In this document: piece by piece, positions 40,981-52,768 of the stretch | Layout of the letters: the number at the start of each line of letters is the position of its first letter | Position numbering within the stretch: the first letter of the stretch is position 1 | Assembly (NCBI GenBank): GCA_946902985.2 | Contig: OX336396.1 | Span: forward strand, 239,336,297 to 239,400,296 | Origin: Meconema thalassinum | Taxonomy: Eukaryota; Arthropoda; Insecta; Orthoptera; Tettigoniidae | Length of the DNA stretch: 64,000 nucleotides | Reading direction: 5' to 3' | The notes under the pieces: generated by a model | The model's database searches: none | What the model saw: the letters and a program-made list of their open reading frames with translations, nothing else | What the model was told of the DNA's origin: nothing | Program-made: the position numbers and the translations under genes

Positions 40981-42501
40981 TTTAGCCTATTTTCAATTTT
41001 GAAAGAATAGGCTTATGAGATCACCTTTTGTCCGTGTGTGTGTGTGTGTGTGTGTGTGATTCGTGTGTGTGTGTCCCCTAATAAAATCTAAACGGCTGGA
41101 GCGATTTCAATGAAACTCGGAATGTTCATAGCACTATTCCCGGCGACCTCGACCGTGCCCTTCAAATTTTGTTACGTCTCACCAATCCAACATGGCGGCT
41201 GTGCGAAATATTTCACCAGCATTCAATATCTCCGAAACTATTACCGATATTACCATGACATTTTCTATGGTGATAGAGAGAACTACTATAAGTTCACTTA
41301 TGTGACTTTTGAAACCTGGTAACTACAAAACCAACATGGCGGCCAAGCGAATTTGCGACTTTTAAATAGACGTTTCTCGCGATTTGACCAACCAAACGCA
41401 ATGAAATTTGGTACAGTATATGTTTATATACATTGTAATGCACCGACATCTAACTTCGTTCAATTGTTTACATAATCACAAGATGGCGGATGTGCGAAAT
41501 ATTTCACCGGCATTCTATATCTCTGAAACTATTAGCGGTAAAACCCTGAAATTTTGTACGGAGATAATGGGCACAACTAGAAGTCCATCTATAAGACTTT
41601 CAAAAACCGGTTAATTACAAAACGAACATGGCGGCCAAGCGAATTTGAAAATTTTAAATAGACCTTTCTCGCGATTTAATGTTCCAAGCGCACTGAAACC
41701 TGGTACAGGAAATATTCGTACACATTGTAATCCACTGGTATCTAATTTAGTTCAATTGTTTACATAACCTCAAGATGGCGGCAGTGCGAATTTTAAAATT
41801 AAGATTTTATTTATTGTGATGTAGTCATGCGATCGAAGTGAAAGTTTGAACAATGAACCTACGCAATAATTTTCCTTTAATGGTACATGACTCTATGGCC
41901 TATACATTTAACAATCCAACATGGCGACCATCCGAAATATTTAGACGATACTGAATATCTACAAATCTATTTTAGCAATCAAACTGCATTTTTTAATGTT
42001 CATAGGGGCTATGAACTTAAGTTCACCTATAGGAATTTAAATAACCTGGTGATCACAAATCCAACATGGCGGTGACGCGAATTATAAATATTCACATGGA
42101 CGTTTCTCGCAATTTAACCATCCGAGTGCAGTGAAACTTGGTACAGTAATTCCTTATACGAATGTTAATCCACTGGCATCTAATTTATTTCAATTGTCTC
42201 CATAACCTCAAGATTGCAGATGTGAAAAATTTTTAAATCTCCTTGTTTTTTCTTGTGTCCTAACTATGCGATTGAAGTTTGAATACTACACGTTCACAAT
42301 AATCTGCATGTAACAGTACATAACTCTAGGACCTACATATATAAAATCCAACATGGCGACCATCCGAAATATTTAGTCGGTTCTCAATATCTACGAATCT
42401 ATTACAGCAATCAAACTGAAATTGTGTATGTTGATAGTGGCAATTAACATAAGTAGGATATATGAAAATAGGCTGTATAGTTCTTCACGGAACTACTTGT
42501 T
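40981..42501 (+). mobile_element. Helentron-like/DINE-1-like element, copy 4
   Basis: Complete, with the same ends as copies 2 and 3 and a GT tract at about 41034-41058. The unit cores lie at 41192, 41336, 41483, 41628, 41775, 41921, 42066, 42213 (mutated to ATTGCAG) and 42353: spacings 144, 147, 145, 147, 146, 145, 147 and 140 bp. Confidence 0.87.
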
Positions 42502-42657
42502 TTTCTTCCTACCTCCCTTCCTTCTTTCCATCCTTCTTTCCTTCCTCCCTGCTTTCATTGACGAGCCAAAAATGAGATCTGATCGGTACTCGGGCCTGGC
42601 AACGACCACGCGGCGAGCGCTTCTATACTGTAGTGTTTCTAAAGCAGTTCACAGTAC
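42502..42657. other. Spacer before the LTR array
   Basis: C/T-rich for the first 55 bp, then plain. The last four bases, GTAC (42654-42657), are the left target duplication of the LTR array. Confidence 0.6.
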
Positions 42658-43015
42658 TGTGCCCAAATCTAGGAATGGGTATTCCAAGTTTCAGACACCT
42701 AGATATCAAGGGAAAGGCTGTAGCAGCTTTTGAAAGTTCGGATATTTGAATATCGCGCTACATTGCTTCTCGAAGCCTTTCGAAGGAAATTACCGATAGT
42801 TGGATGGTAAATGACGTAGCGAGTAACAGCAGAGGTGGAGGCTATTTATTGATTAAATAGTTAACTATGGAGCAGAGACTTGAGACTGGGATCAGATTAC
42901 TGGCACGGCCAAATGAAAGAGAATGCAATTTGTATCAAGTAAATCGGACCAGGGATTCAAGAGATATGAGGATTTTTAGATATCAGGCGATGACGCGTGA
43001 CCCTGACCGTTTTTG

Positions 43016-43023
43016 TATAAAAG
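43016..43023 (+). promoter_or_regulatory. TATA box of LTR 1
   Basis: TATAAAAG, 358 bp into the LTR, with a TCACTTC-type initiator about 30 bp downstream. Repeated at 49789-49796 and 56562-56569. Likely start of the element's genomic RNA. Confidence 0.65.
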
Positions 43024-45770
43024 CAAGCTGGAGCAGGCTTAGTTAGCTCACTTCATCACAAGCACTTGGCGAACAAGTTGCGTCTACGCTGAGCCAAGGC
43101 ACATGGTTGCCGCCTCTACGAAGAAGTACTTTTAAAATCGTGATAGTCACGAGAAGTGCTGCGCAAACGAGTTGGAACTTAGTAAGTTTCTGGTGAGGAG
43201 AATCACTGAGGTGATTGTTTTTCTACAGACATTGGTGGAAATATTTATATTTCTTAAAGGACATATGCTAGACTTGGTCTAGAAAATAGTATATTGTCAC
43301 AGTCCAATAGTAAATTAATACTTGGATATTTAAATCCATTTAAAGTCAGTTTTCATATTTTGTAACTATTTAACCACTTCAATCCGTCAGTACATTGAAG
43401 AATAGTCTATAACGGTGGCGTTCATTAGTCTACGCAAGGGAAACTGCAAGTTGTCTAGCGCATGGCAGATGGTGATATACAAACCATGCCCAGGGAACGA
43501 TCTTCAGAACAGCCGTTAACTGCTTAGACTGTCAACGTTTTTCTTGTACTGACGAGATTACAGTGAGTTAGGTTACAACTGACACATTTAAGAAGAGATC
43601 GCTTAGATCTGACCCTTTTCAAACAAACTGTTATGGCTTTGTTAGAAGCCCATATTAAAATGGAACCACAGTCATTTAAAACGTCGAAAGATACTACCAC
43701 TATGTCTGACTAGACGATTTGTGGGTCTACAATGGCGGCCGATACAAGGATTATACGTGCTTGTCCGATAGGGCATGTCTACGGATAAATCTGGTACAGA
43801 CCAGATTTACTACACTTCAAGAACATCAAGAAATGTAAGCCACATTTGAATTATATTATGCTTAGCTAATTGGAACAAACTATTTTTCTGCAGATGACCA
43901 ACACATTTTTTTCGACGTATTTAAAGCTTGTAATGATTTACGCAAGACTTGTTAGATTTATTCTGAGCATTTTCAGCACTCAGAACAGTTTAGGATCGAT
44001 GACCGAGCATTTTGAGCATTTATTTGAATTTTTCATATTTTTGGGAAATCACGGTAATCAGCCGATGTAACTGTAAAAGTTAAATTTATTTTTGTTGAGG
44101 AATGGATATTTTTTCCATATTCGAAGGTTCGAACATGTGGATTCTCACATAATGAGATGATAATTCAACATATTTGAAATAATAATAATAATAATAATAA
44201 TAATCCACTAATAATAATAATAATAATTTTCATAATTTTTCTAAATAATTCTTGGATATTATATTTTATAATAATCATATGTATTGAGAAAGAGCCTATG
44301 AAGTAGTTGAAACATTTCTAGTTTGGAACAGGAGATTTTACGAAGGAGAGTGGTTAGCGCAAGCCCGCATTCAACCTACATTTCAGTTCTGGTTGAACAG
44401 TTGATATTCGCTATGAGCAAAGTATATGTTTCAGATAACACGGAGAGGCATGAAACGGGAAGCAATTGATATTTGTATCAAATAGGATATTTTTGTATTT
44501 ATATAAAATCATGACGTAAATACACTCGAAAGTGAAATAAAGCTTTTCATAAGTATGGTAAAATCACGGGTTGAACAGAATGGTAAAATAAAATAAACTT
44601 GTCAGTTTATTAATCTTCCAGTGTTGATAACAAGCAGAGGCTTGATTTATTGTATAAATTTTGGGAAGATAATTTATGTGTGTGGAATAGTTGTAATGCC
44701 ATTCCCAGGTGCGCATGTTAAGTCGCAGGAATGAAGGTTTTTTCGAGCATCAATCAAATAGCAGGTTCGATGGCTCAGGTTTATAGTAGGAGTATTGGAT
44801 CCACACGTTTCGTCGTATGAATAACCCGAAGGTTATTTCTTTGAAACCATCAGTTCTTATTCCAACCTTGTTTACGAATTCCATTTAGAATTTGATTTTG
44901 CTAGAACCCGGATTTGTCATGATAGTAGTTTTTTCTTCTTAAGAGGAAGACCTTTGCCGTTGTTGTTGTTGTTATAATATTGTGTTCTTACACAAATAGT
45001 AGAATGGGCCACTGCCAATTTAAAATAATTCTTTAACCACGAATAATTTGAAGGATATTTTCAATCCTAGTGCCATGAACTAAATGAATTCATTATAAGA
45101 CTACAATTCTAATTTCCGCATTCTGTCGAAGAATTGCAAGTTGTGAAAGTTGCTAGAAATGGCCATAAATATAAATATTTTTTTTCATAATAATTCCAAG
45201 TGGAAAATCTAATAGTTGAATGGTTCAACCATTTATTGATCAAGTTGATGATTCAGAAATCATATGTTTTGTTTGGAACTTGAAGTTCATAATCGAGTCA
45301 CTTCTCGAATGTTTAATGTCAGAAGAACAATTAATTGTTGTTGTGCTTCGCAAAGTTCTTCGATGCTATGCTCAATGGTCAAATACTTTTCAGATGTTGT
45401 TAATATGTGTTAATAATTTGTGTTGCTACGATGATAATAATAGTTTCAACGATATATTTTTGAAAACTGGAAAACAAATGAAAGTCTAAGAAATTCTATA
45501 AACATTTATTCTACGAGTGTTAATATCATGTAAATAGTCAAACAGTGATCTACGTTATTTCCAGTATGGACAATTCATTTTGCACTGGAGTTAAAATGTT
45601 AATAATTTTGGAACACAGTCCACAGGACTAACAATCGGACTTGTGTTTTCAAAAAGATTGCCAAATGTGTTTGGAAGATTTCTGTATATTGTGTGTAAAT
45701 AAGAGTGTGGATCGCCACACGTGGATGATGCTGCTTTGAGCATTATTCTTGCAGTCAGGTTTTAACTTTA

Positions 45771-45776
45771 AATAAA
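45771..45776 (+). terminator. Poly(A) signal of LTR 1
   Basis: AATAAA about 220 bp before the LTR end, repeated at 52544-52549 and 59323-59328. An earlier AATAAA near 44535 is an alternative. Confidence 0.5.
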
Positions 45777-46017
45777 CTGAGATAATTTTACCAGATGTGT
45801 TTCACCCAATTAAATCTCCTTCTATCCTTATTGTTGCATTGAGCCAAAAATCAGCAAAGCATTTTTATAAATTTGATGTCGTTTTTGCGATTTGCTTTAA
45901 CCCATCTGGCGCTCCGGGATATTTTGATTCTCGTGCTGACTGATTATTGGTAAAATGCATATGTGGTCGTGCGGACTCCGGTCTAAACGGGCACATAAAA
46001 TAAGATAGAGAGAGAAA

Positions 46018-46035
46018 TGGCTTCGAACGTGGGTC
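46018..46035 (+). other. Candidate primer-binding site
   Basis: TGGCTTCGAACGTGGGTC starts 22 bp after LTR 1. By my reading it shares about 14 of 18 positions with the complement of an insect tRNA-Lys 3' end (TGGC and AACGTGGG blocks). The copy after LTR 2 is at 52791-52808. Confidence 0.45.
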
Positions 46036-46505
46036 CCGATTTAGACATGGTCAATCGCATGCCGATTTGAAATTGTGATAACTTTTATAGAAATATTTTG
46101 GGAGTTGAGAGATGTCTGGTTTGGATGAATACATTAGTAGGAAACCCAATTAGTGGGGAAAATTAAAAATTTAACTTGATTAATAATTAGAATGGGTTTG
46201 ATTATTTTTGATAATGGTTTAACCATTAGGGCGTCAAGTAAATTCAGTAGTAAACGTTCGATGACTGGAGATACACATTATTAGAATCCAGGTGGAGGAT
46301 ATTTGAGAACTAGCATATTTTTCTTGTGATATTATGGTAAATGTAATTCGTAAAAGTAAAGAATTTTGTTTTTCCATCACGTCGATATTAGGACAAATCT
46401 CATTTTATTATATAGTGTTCCAATTAGCTATTCATATTTCTTGTTCTAGTTATAAGCTTGTGTTTGCCACTGTTGTATACCCCTAAGTTTTGAATAATTG
46501 AAATT

Positions 46506-49271
46506 ATGGAAGAAATGATGAGAATGATGAGGAGTTTGGAGGAGAGTTCGAAAGAGGCTGGACGGCGTGTAGCCGCTATTATGAAAGAAAATACTGAGGC
46601 TTTAGAAAAGAAACTTAAAGAAAATTCTGATTCTTTAGAAAGTAAACTTAAAGAAAATTCTGATTCGTTAGAAAATAAACTTAAAGAAAACTTGAATGAT
46701 AAACTTAAAGAAAATTCTGATTCTTTAGAAAATAAACTTAAAGAAAGTTCTGATTCTTTAAAAGGTAACTTAAAAGAAAGTTTAGAGGATAAACTCAAAG
46801 AAAATTCCGACTTGTTAGAGAGCAGGTTAAAAGATAACTTAAAGGAAAATTTAAATAGTAAATTTAATTCAATGGAAAGTAAATTTAAAGAGAATTCTGA
46901 AATTTTGAAAATGACACTTGAAAGTAAAATGAATAAATTATGCGATAAAACACATGAGCTCGAAACTTCGTTAGCTACTAGCGCAAGTTTAATGGACGAT
47001 AAATTTCGCGATGCCGATCTTCGATCCCAAAGCTTAGCTGATAGGATAGAACATGGTCTTAGGAAAGTTGGTGAAGACATGGTCAACCTGGAAGTCAGAG
47101 TGAAGAAGGAGAGTAACGAGATGGGAATTCTAGTTGTTCAGCGTTTAACGGAACAATTCAAGGAACTTGTCATGGGAGAAATAAGAGAAGGAGTGATTCA
47201 TGAATTGCAAACTGAGATTAAAACCACAGTTGTCAATGAAATTAAAGACACACTCAAGCTGGAGAATCAAGAGGGAATCAAGGAGATTAGGGAATCTTTG
47301 TCATCCCACATTGAAGTAATTGCCAAGGATATTCAAGCAACTCAGAAGGACATATCAGATATGACAGGGTCATTGAAAAGTCATGAGGCTGTTATGAACC
47401 AGATATCCATTGATGTTAAAGACAATTGTAAGGAGACTGAAGCAATCAAGAAGATGGCAGAAGAAAACCAGAAGGAACTTGAGGCTATGAAAACTCAAAT
47501 AAAGGATGAGAAACAGTCTGATCATCTTTTGAAAATGCCGAATGTAAGGGGAAAGGAACAGATACAGATAAATCTAGGAGGAGCTAGAGAGACTGATAGA
47601 CAGGATGAGGTCAGGACAGTATTTCAATCCAACCCCATAACTGTATTTAAGAATATAGAAGACAAGCCTTCTAAATTTTCAGGGCGAGATTCTGTAACAC
47701 CCGTGGAATTTCTGAGAGAAGCAGGTGATTACCTGAAAGATTCTAAGATCCCTAAAGAAAGACAGATCAGGGTAATAGGGAAGTTCTTGGAAGGTCCCGC
47801 ACTTTTGTGGTTTAGAGCATTTAGATCCACTCTAAATACTTTTGAGGAGTTTTCTCGTGGGTTATTGAAGAAGTTTTGGTCCCCTGAAACCCAACAGCAA
47901 GTTAGAGCAGAGTTGTATTCGAAGAGATTCTCGACGTCACAACCTACTCGATACTCTACATACTTTTCTGGACAGCTGTCTAAACTCCAACATTTAGATC
48001 CGCCAATGCCAGATAACGAGTTGATTACTGCTTTGATACGACAATTTCCAGCAGACGTCCAGAGGACTTTGATCGCTGCTGATATCTACAATATGGAACA
48101 GTTTGATGAAGTATTGCAGAAGCTGGATCATACAAACGCTCAATTCTTCCATCAGAAGGGAGTAAAGAGTAATAACGCTGTGTATGCTGTTATGGCTGAC
48201 AGTTATTCTCAGACACCTCGAGAGATTCGAGAGGAGCGAGAAGAGAAATCGCCGAGGGAAGATTCCAATACGAGAGGATGGAACCAATACCGTAACAGAT
48301 ACAGTTACAAACCATATGCAAGACCGGATGGTGGTAATCGATACAACACTCGATGGAGAAGACCACGAGATACTCAAGGAAGGTACCAGGAAAGAAGATC
48401 CTATGGTAATAACTATAATAACAGAGGGAATGTAGATACTCGTCAGTCCAATGAAGAGTTTAACAAGGACACGAGGAAAAACTTGGAAGCAAGACACCAA
48501 GATAACTTACAATTTGTGGAGCAGAGGCCCAATGATCCAGGTCCATCGGGAACACAACAATCCCGGGGGAATGGTAATGAAAAAAAAAACTTCGAATTCA
48601 CAGTAGAAGATAGAATTTTGAATACTTTCACTTCCAGAATAATTAAATGGCAAGCAGAGGATGATGACTTAATTCAACAGAATGACGAACGAAAAGAAAT
48701 GGGTACCAGAATTAGAATGCCAATCATTTCATGCGAAGTATTTGGTATGTCTGTCGATACTTTGATCGATACTGGGGCTATGCTTTGTCTGGTGAGTGAG
48801 AAGCTTTATATTCTGTGGAAGCTCAAAGAGAATTTAGAGGAGATTCCAGTATCAGGAATTAAGATCCAAGGAATAATACCCAATAAAATATCTCTGTGTA
48901 AAACACAATTATACTTATGTATTACGATTGGAGGACATGATTTCCGACATGTATTTGTTGTAATGAAGGACATGGCTTTTGACATGATATTGGGAGCAGA
49001 TTTCATTCAGAAATATCAAGCAGTGATAGATATGAAGACAGAGACGATTAAATTCAAGAATACCGAAGAGATAAACTTCGAGGGAAAAGAAGAGGAAGAC
49101 ATCGAGGGAGATGCTCAATGGTCTCTGATTTTTCATGAAGCTGAAGGAAGAGAAGTCTACACTGAGAAGGAGTCCCCAGAGCTAGGGAAAATTTTGGAAG
49201 AGTATCAAGATATTTTTGACATTAAGCCTGATGAAATTGAAGATTTTGAATATTGTGGAAGTAAACAATAA
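46506..49271 (+). CDS. Gag-protease polyprotein, copy 1
   Basis: 921 residues. Residues ~35-150 are a hendecad coiled coil built from KLKENSDSLES-like 11-mers with some 8-mers, and helical coiled coil continues to ~350. A retrotransposon capsid domain spans ~385-560 (KFSGRDSVTPVEFL, LLWFRAFR, then LKKFW). Residues ~565-660 are rich in Arg/Asn/Tyr, probably RNA-binding; there is no CCHC knuckle. The aspartic protease (~735-850) has LIDTGAM (D755) and MILGADFI. The last ~45 residues (IFDIKPDEIE) are the run-up to reverse transcriptase, where the frame stops after a deletion. It would assemble particles and mature them but cannot copy RNA. A 510-bp leader separates it from LTR 1. Differs from copy 2 by FGMS versus FGMP. 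Confidence 0.92.
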   Translation: MEEMMRMMRSLEESSKEAGRRVAAIMKENTEALEKKLKENSDSLESKLKENSDSLENKLKENLNDKLKENSDSLENKLKESSDSLKGNLKESLEDKLKENSDLLESRLKDNLKENLNSKFNSMESKFKENSEILKMTLESKMNKLCDKTHELETSLATSASLMDDKFRDADLRSQSLADRIEHGLRKVGEDMVNLEVRVKKESNEMGILVVQRLTEQFKELVMGEIREGVIHELQTEIKTTVVNEIKDTLKLENQEGIKEIRESLSSHIEVIAKDIQATQKDISDMTGSLKSHEAVMNQISIDVKDNCKETEAIKKMAEENQKELEAMKTQIKDEKQSDHLLKMPNVRGKEQIQINLGGARETDRQDEVRTVFQSNPITVFKNIEDKPSKFSGRDSVTPVEFLREAGDYLKDSKIPKERQIRVIGKFLEGPALLWFRAFRSTLNTFEEFSRGLLKKFWSPETQQQVRAELYSKRFSTSQPTRYSTYFSGQLSKLQHLDPPMPDNELITALIRQFPADVQRTLIAADIYNMEQFDEVLQKLDHTNAQFFHQKGVKSNNAVYAVMADSYSQTPREIREEREEKSPREDSNTRGWNQYRNRYSYKPYARPDGGNRYNTRWRRPRDTQGRYQERRSYGNNYNNRGNVDTRQSNEEFNKDTRKNLEARHQDNLQFVEQRPNDPGPSGTQQSRGNGNEKKNFEFTVEDRILNTFTSRIIKWQAEDDDLIQQNDERKEMGTRIRMPIISCEVFGMSVDTLIDTGAMLCLVSEKLYILWKLKENLEEIPVSGIKIQGIIPNKISLCKTQLYLCITIGGHDFRHVFVVMKDMAFDMILGADFIQKYQAVIDMKTETIKFKNTEEINFEGKEEEDIEGDAQWSLIFHEAEGREVYTEKESPELGKILEEYQDIFDIKPDEIEDFEYCGSKQ

Positions 49272-49365
49272 TGGAAGCTATGAAGTAGCTAATACACGAA
49301 CTGGTAACATCGTGGGAACTTACAATGCATCGAATCTGAAGATCTATTATTCAAGAACCAGATAA
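49255..49365 (+). pseudogene. Integrase C-terminal scrap, copy 1
   Basis: In the next frame, overlapping the end of the gag-protease ORF, the text reads SYEVANTRTGNIVGTYN and ends at a stop. This is the extreme C-terminus of a Ty3/gypsy integrase (Y-E-V ... G-x-x-V-G-x-Y/F-N). It shows that RT, RNase H and nearly all of integrase were removed as one block. The same scrap is at 56028-56138. Confidence 0.75.
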
Positions 49366-49414
49366 TTTAATGTGTAGATAGGAAAAATAAAAATTTTTCA
49401 ATTTTTATTTTTTG

Positions 49415-49430
49415 CTAGGTGTGGGGTGGA
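49415..49430 (+). other. Candidate polypurine tract
   Basis: AGGTGTGGGGTGGA immediately precedes LTR 2, with T interruptions; the same text precedes LTR 3 at 56190-56203. Confidence 0.45.
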
Positions 49431-52400
49431 TGTGCCCAAATCTAGGAATGGGTATTCCAAGTTTCAGACACCTAGATATCAAGGGAAAGGCTGTAGCAGC
49501 TTTTGAAAGTTCGGATATTTGAATATCGCGCTACATTGCTTCTCGAAGCCTTTCGAAGGAAATTACCGATAGTTGGATGGTAAATGACGTAGCGAGTAAC
49601 AGCAGAGGTGGAGGCTATTTATTGATTAAATAGTTAACTATGGAGCAGAGACTTGAGACTGGGATCAGATTACTGGCACGGCCAAATGAAAGAGAATGCA
49701 ATTTGTATCAAGTAAATCGGACCAGGGATTCAAGAGATATGAGGATTTTTAGATATCAGGCGATGACGCGTGACCCTGACCGTTTTTGTATAAAAGCAAG
49801 CTGGAGCAGGCTTAGTTAGCTCACTTCATCACAAGCACTTGGCGAACAAGTTGCGTCTACGCTGAGCCAAGGCACATGGTTGCCGCCTCTACGAAGAAGT
49901 ACTTTTAAAATCGTGATAGTCACGAGAAGTGCTGCGCAAACGAGTTGGAACTTAGTAAGTTTCTGGTGAGGAGAATCACTGAGGTGATTGTTTTTCTACA
50001 GACATTGGTGGAAATATTTATATTTCTTAAAGGACATATGCTAGACTTGGTCTAGAAAATAGTATATTGTCACAGTCCAATAGTAAATTAATACTTGGAT
50101 ATTTAAATCCATTTAAAGTCAGTTTTCATATTTTGTAACTATTTAACCACTTCAATCCGTCAGTACATTGAAGAATAGTCTATAACGGTGGCGTTCATTA
50201 GTCTACGCAAGGGAAACTGCAAGTTGTCTAGCGCATGGCAGATGGTGATATACAAACCATGCCCAGGGAACGATCTTCAGAACAGCCGTTAACTGCTTAG
50301 ACTGTCAACGTTTTTCTTGTACTGACGAGATTACAGTGAGTTAGGTTACAACTGACACATTTAAGAAGAGATCGCTTAGATCTGACCCTTTTCAAACAAA
50401 CTGTTATGGCTTTGTTAGAAGCCCATATTAAAATGGAACCACAGTCATTTAAAACGTCGAAAGATACTACCACTATGTCTGACTAGACGATTTGTGGGTC
50501 TACAATGGCGGCCGATACAAGGATTATACGTGCTTGTCCGATAGGGCATGTCTACGGATAAATCTGGTACAGACCAGATTTACTACACTTCAAGAACATC
50601 AAGAAATGTAAGCCACATTTGAATTATATTATGCTTAGCTAATTGGAACAAACTATTTTTCTGCAGATGACCAACACATTTTTTTCGACGTATTTAAAGC
50701 TTGTAATGATTTACGCAAGACTTGTTAGATTTATTCTGAGCATTTTCAGCACTCAGAACAGTTTAGGATCGATGACCGAGCATTTTGAGCATTTATTTGA
50801 ATTTTTCATATTTTTGGGAAATCACGGTAATCAGCCGATGTAACTGTAAAAGTTAAATTTATTTTTGTTGAGGAATGGATATTTTTTCCATATTCGAAGG
50901 TTCGAACATGTGGATTCTCACATAATGAGATGATAATTCAACATATTTGAAATAATAATAATAATAATAATAATAATCCACTAATAATAATAATAATAAT
51001 TTTCATAATTTTTCTAAATAATTCTTGGATATTATATTTTATAATAATCATATGTATTGAGAAAGAGCCTATGAAGTAGTTGAAACATTTCTAGTTTGGA
51101 ACAGGAGATTTTACGAAGGAGAGTGGTTAGCGCAAGCCCGCATTCAACCTACATTTCAGTTCTGGTTGAACAGTTGATATTCGCTATGAGCAAAGTATAT
51201 GTTTCAGATAACACGGAGAGGCATGAAACGGGAAGCAATTGATATTTGTATCAAATAGGATATTTTTGTATTTATATAAAATCATGACGTAAATACACTC
51301 GAAAGTGAAATAAAGCTTTTCATAAGTATGGTAAAATCACGGGTTGAACTGAATGGTAAAATAAAATAAACTTGTCAGTTTATTAATCTTCCAGTGTTGA
51401 TAACAAGCAGAGGCTTGATTTATTGTATAAATTTTGGGAAGATAATTTATGTGTGTGGAATAGTTGTAATGCCATTCCCAGGTGCGCATGTTAAGTCGCA
51501 GGAATGAAGGTTTTTTCGAGCATCAATCAAATAGCAGGTTCGATGGCTCAGGTTTATAGTAGGAGTATTGGATCCACACGTTTCGTCGTATGAATAACCC
51601 GAAGGTTATTTCTTTGAAACCATCAGTTCTTATTCCAACCTTGTTTACGAATTCCATTTAGAATTTGATTTTGCTAGAACCCGGATTTGTCATGATAGTA
51701 GTTTTTTCTTCTTAAGAGGAAGACCTTTGCCGTTGTTGTTGTTGTTATAATATTGTGTTCTTACACAAATAGTAGAATGGGCCACTGCCAATTTAAAATA
51801 ATTCTTTAACCACGAATAATTTGAAGGATATTTTCAATCCTAGTGCCATGAACTAAATAAATTCATTATAAGACTACAATTCTAATTTCCGCATTCTGTC
51901 GAAGAATTGCAAGTTGTGAAAGTTGCTAGAAATGGCCATAAATATAAATATTTTTTTTCATAATAATTCCAAGTGGAAAATCTAATAGTTGAATGGTTCA
52001 ACCATTTATTGATCAAGTTGATGATTCAGAAATCATATGTTTTGTTTGGAACTTGAAGTTCATAATCGAGTCACTTCTCGAATGTTTAATGTCAGAAGAA
52101 CAATTAATTGTTGTTGTGCTTCGCACAGTTCTTCGATGCTATGCTCAATGGTCAAATACTTTTCAGATGTTGTTAATATGTGTTAATAATTTGTGTTGCT
52201 ACGATGATAATAATAGTTTCAACGATATATTTTTGAAAACTGGAAAACAAATGAAAGTCTAAGAAATTCTATAAACATTTATTCTACGAGTGTTAATATC
52301 ATGTAAATAGTCAAACAGTGATCTACGTTATTTCCAGTATGGACAATTCATTTTGCACTGGAGTTAAAATGTTAATAATTTTGGAACACAGTCCACAGGA

Positions 52401-52768
52401 CTAACAATCGGACTTGTGTTTTCAAAAAGATTGCCAAATGTGTTTGGAAGATTTCTGTATATTGTGTGTAAATAAGAGTGTGGATCGCCACACGTGGATG
52501 ATGCTGCTTTGAGCATTATTCTTGCAGTCAGGTTTTAACTTTAAATAAACTGAGATAATTTTACCAGATGTGTTTCACCCAATTAAATCTCCTTCTATCC
52601 TTATTGTTGCATTGAGCCAAAAATCAGCAAAGCATTTTTATAAATTTGATGTCGTTTTTGCGATTTGCTTTAACCCATCTGGCGCTCCGGGATATTTTGA
52701 TTCTCGTGCTGACTGATTATTGGTAAAATGCATATGTGGTCGTGCGGACTCCGGTCTAAACGGGCACA
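49431..52768 (+). repeat. LTR 2 (3338 bp), shared by both units
   Basis: Same ends as LTR 1. Private or shared changes include CGCACAGTTC (versus CGCAAAGTTC in LTR 1) and AACTAAATAAATTC (AACTAAATGAATTC in LTRs 1 and 3). It serves as 3' LTR of unit 1 and 5' LTR of unit 2. Confidence 0.92.

Larger units (their letters stand above)
42658..45995 (+). repeat. LTR 1 (3338 bp)
   Basis: Bounded by TGTGCCC and GGGCACA. Contains a TATA box (43016), AATAAA signals (about 44535 and 45771), a (TAA)n run near 44180 and a GTGTGG/CCACAC hairpin (45705-45720). Two short frames (43870-44070, 45220-45489) recur in all LTRs but show no motif. The length is exceptional for an insect LTR. Confidence 0.92.

Noticed and set aside
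41110..41614. Recurring open frames starting MKLGKFIALF and MVQYMFIH inside the Helentron-like elements
   Set aside because: They recur because the DNA repeats; they are in units that are non-coding elsewhere, are broken differently in each copy, and match no protein family.
43870..45489. 66- and 89-codon frames conserved in all three giant LTRs
   Set aside because: The LTRs are nearly identical throughout, so conservation carries no information; no motif or start context supports them.
46424..47086. 220-codon minus-strand frame opposite the Gag coiled coil
   Set aside because: A shadow of the 33-bp coding repeats on the other strand.
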